This document shows, piece after piece, positions 37,060 through 45,746 of a stretch of 64,000 nucleotides of DNA (within the stretch, counting starts at the first letter, position 1; each line of letters opens with the position of its first letter). The notes under the pieces are model-generated. The model worked only from the letters and a program-made list of their open reading frames with translations, searched no databases and was not told the origin of the DNA. Source of the stretch: Streptomyces sp. C10-9-1 (lineage in GTDB: Bacteria; Actinomycetota; Actinomycetes; Streptomycetales; Streptomycetaceae); contig NZ_JANHKP010000012.1 in the NCBI RefSeq assembly GCF_024497955.1, forward strand, positions 180,958 to 244,957. Reading direction: 5' to 3'. Both the position numbers and the translations under genes were made by a program.

Positions 37060-37782
37060 GTGACGACGCCCACAACACCTCCGGAAGCCGAGATCGTGCT
37101 CCCCTGCCTCGACGAGGCCGCCGCCCTGCCCTGGGTCCTGGCGCGCATCCCCTCGGGAATGCGCGCCATCGTGGTGGACAACGGCTCCACCGACGGCTCC
37201 GCCGACATCGCCCGGGAACTGGGCGCGCGGGTGGTCCACGAGTCCCGGCGCGGCTTCGGCGCCGCCTGCCACGCGGGCCTGGCCGCCGCCACCGCCGACA
37301 TCGTGTGCTTCTGCGACTGCGACGCCTCCCTCGACCCCGGGAACCTGGTGCCGTTCGTGCGCCGGGTCCACGAGGGCGCGGCCGACCTCGTCCTCGGACG
37401 CCGGCGGCCCGAGAGCAGGGGCGCGTGGCCACTCCACGCCCGGGCGGGCAACCTCGCCCTGGCCCGGATGCTGCGCCGCCGCACCGGGCTCCGCCTGCAC
37501 GACCTCGGCCCGCTGCGCGCCGCACGGCGGGAGGCGCTGCTCTCCCTCGGCCTGACCGACCGGCGCAGCGGCTACCCGCTCCAGATGGTCGTCCGCGCCG
37601 CCGACGCCGGGTGGCGGATCACCGAGCGGGACGTCCCCTACCGTCCGCGCACCGGCGCCTCCAAGGTGACCGGCACCTGGCGGGGCACCTGGGGGGCCGT
37701 CCGGGACATGCGCCGGGTGCTCGCCGAGCCCCCCGGGCAGGCGGAGCCGGCCGAGCCCGAGGCGGCGGGGGCGGTGCGGTGA
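37060..37782 (+). CDS. Glycosyltransferase family 2, polyprenyl-phosphate type
   Basis: A 240-residue GT2 enzyme starting V-L-P-C-L-D-E-A-A-A-L-P-W-V-L, with V-V-D-N-G-S-T-D-G-S and the metal-binding C-D-C-D-A-S. These are features of the DPM1/polyprenyl-phosphate mannosyl- or glucosyltransferase branch, which load a lipid carrier at the inner membrane face. There is no membrane helix. An alternative GTG lies at 37051. The stop overlaps the GTG of the next gene. Confidence 0.85.
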   Translation: MTTPTTPPEAEIVLPCLDEAAALPWVLARIPSGMRAIVVDNGSTDGSADIARELGARVVHESRRGFGAACHAGLAAATADIVCFCDCDASLDPGNLVPFVRRVHEGAADLVLGRRRPESRGAWPLHARAGNLALARMLRRRTGLRLHDLGPLRAARREALLSLGLTDRRSGYPLQMVVRAADAGWRITERDVPYRPRTGASKVTGTWRGTWGAVRDMRRVLAEPPGQAEPAEPEAAGAVR

Positions 37783-38396
37783 CCACCCTCCTCGTCATCG
37801 CCAAGGAACCGCGCCCCGGCCGGGTGAAGACGCGCCTCACCCCGCCCTACACCCCCGAGGAGGCGGCCCGGCTGGCCGCCGCGGCGCTCGCCGACACCCT
37901 GGGGGCGGTGGCCGCGGCCCCCGCCTCCCGCCGCGTCCTCGTCCTCGACGGGGCGCCGGGCCCCTGGCTGCCGCCCGGCTTCGACGTCCTCCCGCAGTGC
38001 GGCGGAGGCCTGGACGCCCGCCTGGCCGCCGCCTTCGCCGCCTGCGAGGGACCCGCCCTGCTGATCGGGATGGACACGCCGCAGGTCGCCCCCGAACTGC
38101 TGGCCGGAGCGCTGGACGGCCACGACGCCTGCTTCGGCCCCGCCGAGGACGGCGGTTTCTGGGCCCTGGGCCTCACCGCCCCCGACCCCGCCCTGCTGCG
38201 GGGGGTGCCCATGTCCACTCCCGCCACCGGGGCCGCCCAGCGAGCCCGGCTCGCCGCGGCGGGGCTGCGGGTGCGCGAACTGCCGCTGCTGCGTGACGTC
38301 GACACCGCGGAGGACGCCGAGGCGGTGGCGCGGCAGGCGCCCGGGAGCCGCTTCGCCGCCGAACTCGCCCTGCTGAGGAGGCCGGTCCACCCATGA
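37779..38396 (+). CDS. DUF2064 / TIGR04282-like glycosyltransferase
   Basis: A 205-residue nucleotidyl- or glycosyltransferase-like protein of the TIGR04282 type, a family named from arsenosugar synthesis clusters. Motifs: V-I-A-K-E-P-R-P-G-R-V-K-T-R-L at the N-terminus (pyrophosphorylase-like loop), L-I-G-M-D-T-P-Q, and D-G-G-F-W-A-L-G. It resembles CofC/MobA-like folds. It overlaps both neighbours by 4 bp, making GT2-DUF2064-methyltransferase one coupled unit. No ars genes are present here, so the sugar target is unknown. Confidence 0.87.
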   Translation: MTTLLVIAKEPRPGRVKTRLTPPYTPEEAARLAAAALADTLGAVAAAPASRRVLVLDGAPGPWLPPGFDVLPQCGGGLDARLAAAFAACEGPALLIGMDTPQVAPELLAGALDGHDACFGPAEDGGFWALGLTAPDPALLRGVPMSTPATGAAQRARLAAAGLRVRELPLLRDVDTAEDAEAVARQAPGSRFAAELALLRRPVHP

Positions 38397-39175
38397 GCAC
38401 CCGACACGACCGGCCCTCCCGGGCCGCCTCCCGCTCCGCGACCTGGTCCGCCGAGCCCTATGCCGACGCCCTGCGGACCGGCCGCGGGCCGCTGTTCCTG
38501 CGCCGCCGCGACGGCTGGCTGCTGCCGCTGGACGTGGAGCGCTGGTGCGCGGGCCCGGACGCCGTCGACCTGGCGGTCCTGGAGCGCTGCGAAGGCGCCG
38601 TGCTCGACGTGGGATGCGGGCCCGGGCGGCTCGTCGGGGCCCTCGCCGCCCGCGGCCGCCGTGCCCTCGGCATCGACGTCAGCGACGCCGCGGTGGCCCG
38701 CACCGCGGCGCTCGGCGGCCATGCCCTGTGCCGCTCGGTGTTCGAGGCGCTGCCGGGCGAGGGCCGCTGGGACACCGCCCTGCTCCTCGACGGCAACCTC
38801 GGCATCGGGGGCGACCCCCGGGCCCTGCTGGACCGGCTGTCGGAGGTGGTCGCCCCGGAGGGGCTGCTGATCGCGGAGACCGCCCCGGTGGACGTCGACG
38901 AGCGCGCCGACGTCCACCTGGTACGCGGTGCCGACCCCCGGGCCGACGCCGGCTCCGCCTTCCCCTGGGCCCGGCTGGGCACCCCGGCCCTGCTGCGCCA
39001 CGCCCGCGCGCTGGGCTGGGGCGCCGCCGATCAGTGGTCGGCCGGCGGCCGCTGCTTCGCCGCCCTGCGCAACCGGAGCGCCAGCAGCAGGCCGGAGGCG
39101 CCGAACAGGACGGCCGTGATGAGCAGCCAGCGGGCGGCGAACCCGTCCCCCGGCAGTCCCGTGCCCGCCTCGTAG
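38393..39175 (+). CDS. Class I SAM-dependent methyltransferase
   Basis: A 260-residue methyltransferase. Motif I is V-L-D-V-G-C-G-P-G-R, then G-I-D-V-S-D-A-A-V for the ribose-binding acidic residue. The catalytic domain ends near residue 225 (G-G-R-C-F-A-A-L-R). The last 35 residues are low-complexity and overlap the convergent membrane protein gene by 145 bp, so the real stop may be meant to lie within that tail. Coupled to the DUF2064 gene by ATGA overlap. Confidence 0.85.
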   Translation: MSTRHDRPSRAASRSATWSAEPYADALRTGRGPLFLRRRDGWLLPLDVERWCAGPDAVDLAVLERCEGAVLDVGCGPGRLVGALAARGRRALGIDVSDAAVARTAALGGHALCRSVFEALPGEGRWDTALLLDGNLGIGGDPRALLDRLSEVVAPEGLLIAETAPVDVDERADVHLVRGADPRADAGSAFPWARLGTPALLRHARALGWGAADQWSAGGRCFAALRNRSASSRPEAPNRTAVMSSQRAANPSPGSPVPAS

Positions 39176-39531
39176 CGTTCCGCCACCCGGCCGCTGATCA
39201 GGGGGAACCACAGCAGCAGGAGCAGCCCCGACAGGGCGGCCGGGACGCGCACGTACAGCACCGCGTCGCGGTGGCCCAGCGCGCCGAGGCCGTGCACCAG
39301 GGCGCGGTCCGCCGCCGTGTACAGCGGCAGCAGCACGAGGTCGTGCAGCAGGGCCGCGCCGACGAACCACAGCAGGATCCCGAACCAGTCGCCGGACAGC
39401 AGCCGCACCCCCGCGTAGCCCGCCAGGGCGAACGAGGCCGCCAGCAGCACCAGTTGCAGGGGACTGCCCGCAGCGGCGCGCAGCCGTTCCCGGGACGGGG
39501 GCACCGGTCGCAGGGAGCGCAGGGACCGCAT
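39031..39531 (-). CDS. Small membrane protein coupled to molybdopterin oxidoreductase
   Basis: A 166-residue protein with four hydrophobic helices (about 19-38, 45-65, 82-105 and 130-150). Its ATG shares one base with the stop of the oxidoreductase gene upstream (TGATG), so it is translated with it. I do not recognise a named family. It may be a membrane subunit or quinone-side partner of the oxidoreductase (inference). The 3' end runs 145 bp into the convergent methyltransferase gene. Confidence 0.75.
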   Translation of the reverse strand: MRSLRSLRPVPPSRERLRAAAGSPLQLVLLAASFALAGYAGVRLLSGDWFGILLWFVGAALLHDLVLLPLYTAADRALVHGLGALGHRDAVLYVRVPAALSGLLLLLWFPLISGRVAERYEAGTGLPGDGFAARWLLITAVLFGASGLLLALRLRRAAKQRPPADH

Positions 39532-40988
39532 CACGACCGCCCTCCGTCGGAGCCGGACAGGTCGCCGAAGTCCAGCCGGGTGACCCACTTGGTGTTGAGC
39601 ACGCCGGGCGCGTTGGGGACGATCACCCGGGCGGGGAAGCCGTGGTCGGGGGTCAGGGGCTCGCCGTTGACGTCCAGTGCGAGCAGTGAGCGCCCGTCGG
39701 CCACCTGGTTGGCGCGCAGGGCCGCGACGCGGAACGAGCCGCGCCGCTGGAGCGACTCCACGAGCACGTCCGGCGGGTCCTCGGGGCGGTACCCGGCGAG
39801 TTCTGCGAGGTCCCGCAGGCGGACCCCGCGCCACCACTGGGCGGAGGTCGACCACCCCTCCACGCAGGCGATGGGCAGTGCCGCGCTGTGGAGCGGCAGC
39901 TCCAGCAGCCCGGCGCGGCTGAGGCGGACGGTGCCCGCCGGACCGGTGACGGTCAGCCGCCAGGCGTCCTCGGTGGTCTCGGCCGGGCGGATGCCCCGGG
40001 AGGCGGCCGTCTTGTTGATCTGGAAGCCGCCCGGTCCGCTCCCCGGGTCGGTCCACCCGTGGGGGGCCAGCAGGGCGGTGGTGCGCAGCGGGCCGTCGAA
40101 GCTGCGGCCCACCGTGGTGGCGAAGAGCAGCAGCGAGCCGCCGCCGACGAACCACAGGGCCCCGCGCCGGGACACCGTGGGCGCGTCGGGCCGGGGTGCC
40201 GCCAGGCCCGCCGGGTCGGGGTCCGCCGGGTCGGGGTCCGCCGGTGGGCCGCCGTCCCCGCCCTCCGGTCTCCCGGCGGTGGCCTCCGGCTTCCCGTCGC
40301 CGTCCCCAGGCCCTCCGGCGGCCTCCGGCGCGCCTCCGGGCGCCGGGCCCGCGGCCCCGCGGGTGCCCTCCGGGGGCCCTTCCGGGCCCGCCGGCGGCGG
40401 GGGAGGCGGTGCGGCCCCCCGGCGGTGCGCGCGCAGCGTGCGCAGCGCCGTCGGCGTCCGCAGCGCCGCATGGAGGGCGAACGCGGCGAAGAACACCCAG
40501 GCGCCGTAGAAGTGCAGCCGGTAGAAGGACCCGGGGAAGATGTAGTCCAACTGGATGTTGAGCAGCCCGGTGACGAACTGGAAGAGCGCACCGCCCACCA
40601 GCAGCAGCAGCGACAGCCGCTCCAGCCCGTGCGCCAGGGACCGGGCCGGGGGCATCGCGAACAGCTTCGGCACCACCGACCACAGCTTGGCCAGGAGAAC
40701 CGGCACCAGCACCACGCCCAGCGTCACATGGACGCCCTGGGTGAACCGGTACAGCCACACCGGGTCGGTGGGCCAGTCGAACAGGTAGAAGCCCAGCAGG
40801 CCCTTGTCGGGCGTCTTGTCGTTCACCCGGGACAGGTCCGGGTTGTAGGCGGCGTACGACAGCAGACCGGTCACGAACAGCACCGTTATCCCGGCCAGCA
40901 GCACCACGCCGAGTACCGAGGTGAACCGGGTGCCGCGCAGGGGGCTGCGCCAGAACCGGGGCGAGGAGGGAAGCCTGTGCTCGTGCAT
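39531..40988 (-). CDS. Cytochrome b561-like / molybdopterin oxidoreductase fusion
   Basis: A 485-residue protein. Residues 1-175 hold four membrane helices with histidines (T-Q-G-V-H-V-T-L-G, R-L-H-F-Y-G-A-W, F-A-L-H-A-A-L) like a di-heme cytochrome b. A 90-residue Pro/Gly/Asp linker follows. After a further hydrophobic stretch comes a sulfite-oxidase-type molybdopterin domain with the Mo-ligand cysteine in L-P-I-A-C-V-E-G-W and W-W-R-G-V-R-L. This would pass electrons between the outside and the quinone pool. Alternative ATG at 41036. Confidence 0.88.
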   Translation of the reverse strand: MHEHRLPSSPRFWRSPLRGTRFTSVLGVVLLAGITVLFVTGLLSYAAYNPDLSRVNDKTPDKGLLGFYLFDWPTDPVWLYRFTQGVHVTLGVVLVPVLLAKLWSVVPKLFAMPPARSLAHGLERLSLLLLVGGALFQFVTGLLNIQLDYIFPGSFYRLHFYGAWVFFAAFALHAALRTPTALRTLRAHRRGAAPPPPPPAGPEGPPEGTRGAAGPAPGGAPEAAGGPGDGDGKPEATAGRPEGGDGGPPADPDPADPDPAGLAAPRPDAPTVSRRGALWFVGGGSLLLFATTVGRSFDGPLRTTALLAPHGWTDPGSGPGGFQINKTAASRGIRPAETTEDAWRLTVTGPAGTVRLSRAGLLELPLHSAALPIACVEGWSTSAQWWRGVRLRDLAELAGYRPEDPPDVLVESLQRRGSFRVAALRANQVADGRSLLALDVNGEPLTPDHGFPARVIVPNAPGVLNTKWVTRLDFGDLSGSDGGRS

Positions 40989-41102
40989 GCCCCGACCGTA
41001 GGCCGCGAAGGGGGCCTTGGAGCGGGTGCGACTCATGACGAAACCCTGACGCCGGCCCCGCCGCGCCCGTTCGGGGGCCGTCGCGGGCCTAGCGTGCCGG
41101 GT

Positions 41103-42467
41103 GTGATCCGCTCGTGCCTGCGACGCGACCTGGCAGCCGCCTCGGTCGCCGCCCTCCTCGTCCTCGTGGCCGTGCTCGTCGGCCACTACGTCCAGAACAC
41201 CCAGCACAACCTGTCCGTGCGATGGGCGCCCTTCGTCGCGACCTGGAACCCCCACGTCGGGCCGGGCACCGCGGCGGCCCCGCTGGTCGCCGCGGCCGTG
41301 ATCGCGTACGGCCCCCCGCTCGCGGACCGGCTGCCCTGGCGCGGGCTGCTGCCGGGCCTCTGGGCTGCGGCCATGGCGTGGATCTGGTCGCTGGCCCTGA
41401 TCGACGGCTGGTGGCGGGGCGTCGCCGTCAAGCTGACGACCCGGTACGAGTACCTCCAGGTGATCGACCGCTTCGACGACATCCCGGCCACACTGCGCAC
41501 CTTCAACGACCACATCCTGATCGGCACCCCCGACAACTGGCCCCCGCACATCGCGGGCCACCCGCCCGGCGCGACGCTCACCTTCGTGCTGCTCGACCGG
41601 ATCGGCCTCGGCGGGGGAGCCTGGGCGGGCGCGTTCGTCATCACCGCCGGCGCCTCGGCGGCCGTGGCGGTGGCGGTGGCCGTGCGGGCCCTGGCCGGCG
41701 AGCGCCTGGCCCGGCGCGCGGCGCCCTTCCTCGCCCTGGTCCCCGGCGCCGTGTGGATGGGGACCTCGGCCGACGCCTACTTCGCCGGGGCCGCCTGCTG
41801 GGCCGTCGCCCTGCTGGCCCTGGCCGTCACCCGCCGCTCGCCCTGGTGGGCCTCCGCCTCGGGGCTGCTGTTCGGCTGGTGCCTCTACCTCTCCTACGGC
41901 TTCACCCTGCTCGCCCTCGTCGCCGGGGGCGTGCTGTTCCTCGGGCGGCGGCGGCTGAGGGAGCGGCCGCTGCTGCTCGTGCACCTGGTGGCGGGGCTGG
42001 CCGTGGCCCCGGTGGCGTTCACCCTGCTGGGCTTCGCCTGGTGGGAGGCGTACCCCCTGCTCGTCGAGCGCTACCACCAGGGGGTGGGCGGCACCCGGCC
42101 CTACTGGTACTGGGTGTGGGCCAACCTCGCGCTGGCGGTGGTGATCACCGGACTCGCCACGGCGCCCGGTCTCCGCCGCACCGGGGCGGCGCTGCGCGCG
42201 GAGCCCCGGGGGGCGCTCACCGCGCCGGGCACCGGCGGCGAGGACGCGGCCGCCGCACGGCTCGCCGTGCTGGTCGCCGCGGTCCTGCTGGCGATCGCGG
42301 CGGCGGACCTGTCGGGGATGAGCAAGGCGGAGACGGAACGGATCTGGCTGCCGTTCGCGATGTGGCTGCTGCCCGCCTGCGCCTTCCTGCCCCGGCCCCG
42401 CGGGTGGCTGGCGGCCCAGGCGGTCCTGGCGCTGCTGGTCAACCACCTGCTGCTGACCAGCTGGTGA
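41103..42467 (+). CDS. GT39-like polytopic membrane glycosyltransferase
   Basis: A 454-residue membrane protein with about ten helices. The first extracytoplasmic loop carries D-R-F-D-D-I-P and later P-P-H-I-A-G-H-P-P-G-A, resembling the acidic loop of GT39/GT-C transferases that use polyprenyl-phosphate sugars. With the GT2 enzyme it would complete a lipid-linked sugar transfer across the membrane (inference). The start is the second GTG at 41103 since the first is followed by a stop. Divergent from the oxidoreductase gene, 114 bp apart. Confidence 0.8.
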   Translation: MIRSCLRRDLAAASVAALLVLVAVLVGHYVQNTQHNLSVRWAPFVATWNPHVGPGTAAAPLVAAAVIAYGPPLADRLPWRGLLPGLWAAAMAWIWSLALIDGWWRGVAVKLTTRYEYLQVIDRFDDIPATLRTFNDHILIGTPDNWPPHIAGHPPGATLTFVLLDRIGLGGGAWAGAFVITAGASAAVAVAVAVRALAGERLARRAAPFLALVPGAVWMGTSADAYFAGAACWAVALLALAVTRRSPWWASASGLLFGWCLYLSYGFTLLALVAGGVLFLGRRRLRERPLLLVHLVAGLAVAPVAFTLLGFAWWEAYPLLVERYHQGVGGTRPYWYWVWANLALAVVITGLATAPGLRRTGAALRAEPRGALTAPGTGGEDAAAARLAVLVAAVLLAIAAADLSGMSKAETERIWLPFAMWLLPACAFLPRPRGWLAAQAVLALLVNHLLLTSW

Positions 42468-42734
42468 CGCGGGGCCACGCGCGGGCGCCGACCGCCCCGC
42501 CTCTGCCCCGCGCGCCGCCCTCCCGCCCCTGCGCCGGCGGCCCGCTGCCGACCGTACGCAGCGCACCGGGCCCGGGGACTGCCGGACCCGGGCAGTGCCC
42601 GGCGGACCGCTCCTCGGGCAGAATCGGGGGACCGGAGCGCCGGACGCATCCGTCCGCCACGCTCCCGCCCCGCGCACCCGCCCGCATCGGACGGGCGTGC
42701 GGCGGACGCACGACGACACGGGGGAGGACCGGGG

Positions 42735-43031
42735 ATGGAACGGCGCAGACTGCGCTCGGGCGCGGTGGTGCTCGGAGGGATGGGGCTGCTCGCGGCCACG
42801 CTCACGGCCTGCGGGTCGGAGCCCGACAGACGCTGCGTGGACCCCTCGTCCTACGACGTGCTGCCCGACTCCAGGTGCCGCGACAACCGCGGCGGCGGGG
42901 GCAGCGGCAGTGGTACCTACTACTACGGCGGGACCGTGAAGAACGGCAAGGTCTCCGGCGGCAGCTTCAGCAAGTCCGCCGTCAGCCGCGGCGGCTTCGG
43001 CAAGTCCGGCTCCGGGTCCGGCGGAGGCTGA
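42735..43031 (+). CDS. Glycine-rich lipoprotein with RGGFG tail (YgiB-like)
   Basis: A 98-residue lipoprotein; lipobox T-L-T-A-C with C26 lipidated. The mature part has two cysteines (C34, C48), a G/S/Y-rich stretch and a C-terminal tail with S-R-G-G-F-G-K-S (R85-G89) ending in G-S-G-G-G. E. coli YgiB (DUF1190 group), as I remember it, also ends with an R-G-G-F-G-x-S element and is encoded next to the ATP-grasp YgiC, as here. GGGGAGGACCGGGG precedes the ATG. Probable substrate of the next enzyme. Confidence 0.82.
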   Translation: MERRRLRSGAVVLGGMGLLAATLTACGSEPDRRCVDPSSYDVLPDSRCRDNRGGGGSGSGTYYYGGTVKNGKVSGGSFSKSAVSRGGFGKSGSGSGGG

Positions 43032-43039
43032 GGCACTCA

Positions 43040-44221
43040 GTGGAACGCCACACCATCGAGCCCCGCCCCGGCTGGCAGGAGACGGTCGAGGCACAGGGCT
43101 GCGTCTACCCGCTCACCCGCCACCCCGACGACTCCCTGCGCCCCTACTGGGACGAGAGCGCCTACTACGCCTTCTCGCTGCCCGAGGTGGAGGTGCTGGA
43201 GGAGGTCGTCGAGGAACTGCACGCGATGTCGCTGGCCGCCGCCGCGCACATCGTGGAGAAGGACCGCTTCGCCGAACTGGGCGTCACCGACCCGCAGGTG
43301 GCCCGCCTGGTGGCCGAGTCCTGGCACCGCCGCGAGGAACTGCCCTCCCTGTACGGGCGGTTCGACCTCCACTACGACGGCACCGGCCCGGCGCGGATGC
43401 TGGAGTACAACGCCGACACGCCGACCTCGCTGGTCGAGGCCGCCAGCCCGCAGTGGTTCTGGATGGAGGAGCGCTTCCCCGGCGCCGACCAGTGGAACTC
43501 CCTCCACGAGCGCCTCGTCGCCGCCTGGCGGCGCAACAGGCCCCTGCTCCCGCCCGGGCCCGTCCACTTCGTCCACACCGAGGACGACACGTGCGGCGAG
43601 GACCTCATGACGGCCGCCTACCTCCGCGAGACCGCCGAGCAGGCCGGCCTGGAGACGGTGGCGCTCTCCGTCGAGCGGATCGGCTGGGACCGCATCTCCG
43701 GCCGCTTCGTCGACGAGCACCTGCGCTTCATCCGCTGCTGCTTCAAGCTCTACCCGTGGGAGTGGCTGGTCGCGGACCGCTTCGGCCCGCACGTCGTCGA
43801 GACCCTCGACAACGGCGGCGGCACCGGCTCCACCTGCTGGATCGAGCCCGCCTGGAAGATGCTGCTGTCCAACAAGGCACTGCTGGCGATCCTGTGGGAG
43901 CTCTACCCGGGCCACCCCAACCTGCTGCCCGCCTACCTGGACGGCCCCCGCGAACTCGCCGCGGGGCCCGGCTGGGCGGCGAAGCCGCTGCTCGGCAGGG
44001 AGGGCGCCGGGGTGAGCATCCATCCGCCCGGCTCACCCGCCGCGCCGCGGGACGAGCCCTGCTGCTACCAGGAGTTCGCGCCGCTGCCGGACTTCGACGG
44101 CAACCGCGTGGTGCTGGGGGCCTGGGTGGTCGACGGCGAGGCCGCCGGACTGGGAATCCGGGAGTCCGAGGGCCTGGTGACGGACGGCTACGCCCGCTTC
44201 CTGCCGCACCTCATCCGCTGA
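43040..44221 (+). CDS. Glutathionylspermidine-synthase-like ATP-grasp ligase (YgiC/YjfC-like)
   Basis: A 393-residue ATP-grasp ligase, the length of YgiC (about 386). Motifs: L-E-Y-N-A-D-T-P-T-S-L-V-E, T-E-D-D-T-C-G-E-D and K-P-L-L-G-R-E-G-A-G-V-S-I for ATP and acyl-phosphate chemistry. It lacks the N-terminal amidase domain of E. coli glutathionylspermidine synthase. It likely forms an amide bond on a peptide, perhaps the lipoprotein encoded 9 bp upstream. The GTG start is reached directly after that gene. Its 3' end overlaps convergent rocD by 11 bp. Confidence 0.9.
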   Translation: MERHTIEPRPGWQETVEAQGCVYPLTRHPDDSLRPYWDESAYYAFSLPEVEVLEEVVEELHAMSLAAAAHIVEKDRFAELGVTDPQVARLVAESWHRREELPSLYGRFDLHYDGTGPARMLEYNADTPTSLVEAASPQWFWMEERFPGADQWNSLHERLVAAWRRNRPLLPPGPVHFVHTEDDTCGEDLMTAAYLRETAEQAGLETVALSVERIGWDRISGRFVDEHLRFIRCCFKLYPWEWLVADRFGPHVVETLDNGGGTGSTCWIEPAWKMLLSNKALLAILWELYPGHPNLLPAYLDGPRELAAGPGWAAKPLLGREGAGVSIHPPGSPAAPRDEPCCYQEFAPLPDFDGNRVVLGAWVVDGEAAGLGIRESEGLVTDGYARFLPHLIR

Positions 44222-45542
44222 GGCGCTCCCCGGCCGCGGGCAGCGACTCCAGCAGCACCTCCCGCAGTCGCGCCAGCCCCCAGTCCAGGTCCTCCTCGGA
44301 GATCACCAGCGGCGGGGCGATGCGGAGCGTCGGGCCGTGGGTGTCCTTCACCAGGACACCCCGGTCCAGCATCCGCTCGGCCACCTCCCGCCCGGTGCCC
44401 GCCTCCGGCGGCACGTCCACACCGGCCCACAGACCCCGCCCGCGCACCGCCTCCAGGGCGCCCGCCTCCAGCAGCGCCCCCAGCTCCCGGTGCAGGCGGT
44501 CGCCCAGGTCCGCGGCCCGCCACTGGTACTCGCCGCCGCGCAGCATCGCGATCACCTCCAGGGCGACCGCGCAGGCCAGGGGGCTGCCGCCGAAGGTCGA
44601 CCCGTGCTCACCGGGCCGGAACACCCCCAGTACCTCGGCCGAGGACACGACGGCGGACACGGGCACGATCCCCCCGCCCAGCGCCTTGCCCAGCACGTAG
44701 ACGTCGGGCACCACGTCCTCGTGCTCGCAGGCGAAGGTCCGCCCGGTCCGCCCGAGGCCCGACTGGACCTCGTCCGCGATGAACAGCACCCCGCGCTCCC
44801 GGGTGAGCCGGCGCACCTCGGGCAGATAGCCCTCGGGCGGCACGCGGACCCCCGCCTCGCCCTGGATCGGTTCCAGCAGCACCGCCACCGTGTTCGCCGA
44901 CAGCGCCGCCTCCAGCGCGGTCGCGTCGCCGTAGGGGACGATCTCGAAGCCCGGGGTGTAGGGCCCGAAGTCCGCGCGGGCGGCGTGGTCGGTGGAGAAT
45001 CCGACCAGGGTCGTCGTCCGGCCGTGGAAGTTGCCGCCCGCCACGATGATCTTCGCCTGCCCCTGCGGAACGCCCTTGACCCGGTACCCCCACTTCCTGG
45101 CGGTCTTCACCGCCGTCTCCACCGCCTCCGCGCCCGTGTTCATCGGCAGCACGCTCTCCATGCCGCACAGCTCGGCCAGCTGCGCGCAGAACGCCCCGAA
45201 GAGGTCGTGGTGGACGGCCCGGGAGGTGAGCGCCACCCGGCCCAGCTGGGCGGTGGCGGCCTCCACCAGGCGCCGGTTGCCGTGGCCGAAGTTCAGCGCC
45301 GAGTAGCCCGCCAGCAGATCCAGGTAGCGGCGGCCCTCCACGTCGGTCAGCCACGCCCCCTCGGCGGAGGCCACGACGAGCGGGAGCGGGTGGTAGGTGT
45401 GCGCGCAGTGCGCCTCGGCTGCGGCCATCGCGGAGGCCGTGGCATCCGGGCGAGGGGGCCCGGCGGAGGGGGCGGAGCCCGTCGGGCCCGGCGCGGTCGT
45501 GTCGGGCAGGGGCGCCGGGGAGGGGGAGGAGGCGGTCGACAC
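44211..45542 (-). CDS. rocD: Ornithine aminotransferase
   Basis: A 443-residue class III aminotransferase converting ornithine and 2-oxoglutarate to glutamate semialdehyde. Y-S-A-L-N-F-G-H-G-N, the cofactor loop G-A-E-A-V-E-T-A-V-K and I-A-D-E-V-Q-S-G-L-G-R-T-G are the OAT signatures. The Schiff-base lysine is in V-L-G-K-A-L-G-G-G. GGAG lies 6 nt before the GTG. The first 38 residues are low-complexity, so translation may start later. Divergent from trpS. Confidence 0.92.
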   Translation of the reverse strand: MSTASSPSPAPLPDTTAPGPTGSAPSAGPPRPDATASAMAAAEAHCAHTYHPLPLVVASAEGAWLTDVEGRRYLDLLAGYSALNFGHGNRRLVEAATAQLGRVALTSRAVHHDLFGAFCAQLAELCGMESVLPMNTGAEAVETAVKTARKWGYRVKGVPQGQAKIIVAGGNFHGRTTTLVGFSTDHAARADFGPYTPGFEIVPYGDATALEAALSANTVAVLLEPIQGEAGVRVPPEGYLPEVRRLTRERGVLFIADEVQSGLGRTGRTFACEHEDVVPDVYVLGKALGGGIVPVSAVVSSAEVLGVFRPGEHGSTFGGSPLACAVALEVIAMLRGGEYQWRAADLGDRLHRELGALLEAGALEAVRGRGLWAGVDVPPEAGTGREVAERMLDRGVLVKDTHGPTLRIAPPLVISEEDLDWGLARLREVLLESLPAAGERLSG

Positions 45543-45746
45543 GGGGTGCTCCGATCGTCGGTGCGGGCCGTTCGGCGGCGGGCCCGGCCGCGGGGACGGG
45601 CCCCCGCCTCCATCGTCGCTCGCCCGGCGGGCGGACGGCGCCCGGACGGGGTGGCCCCGCGGGGCGCCGCGCCCCGTGCGGGACGCGCCGCCCGCGGGCC
45701 GGGACGGGCGGCCGAGCGCCGCCCCGCACCTGAGACAATGGTCCGC

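Noticed and set aside
37779..38396. Arsenosugar biosynthesis cluster
   Set aside because: The TIGR04282-like gene alone suggests it, but no arsM, arsS or other arsenic gene is nearby.
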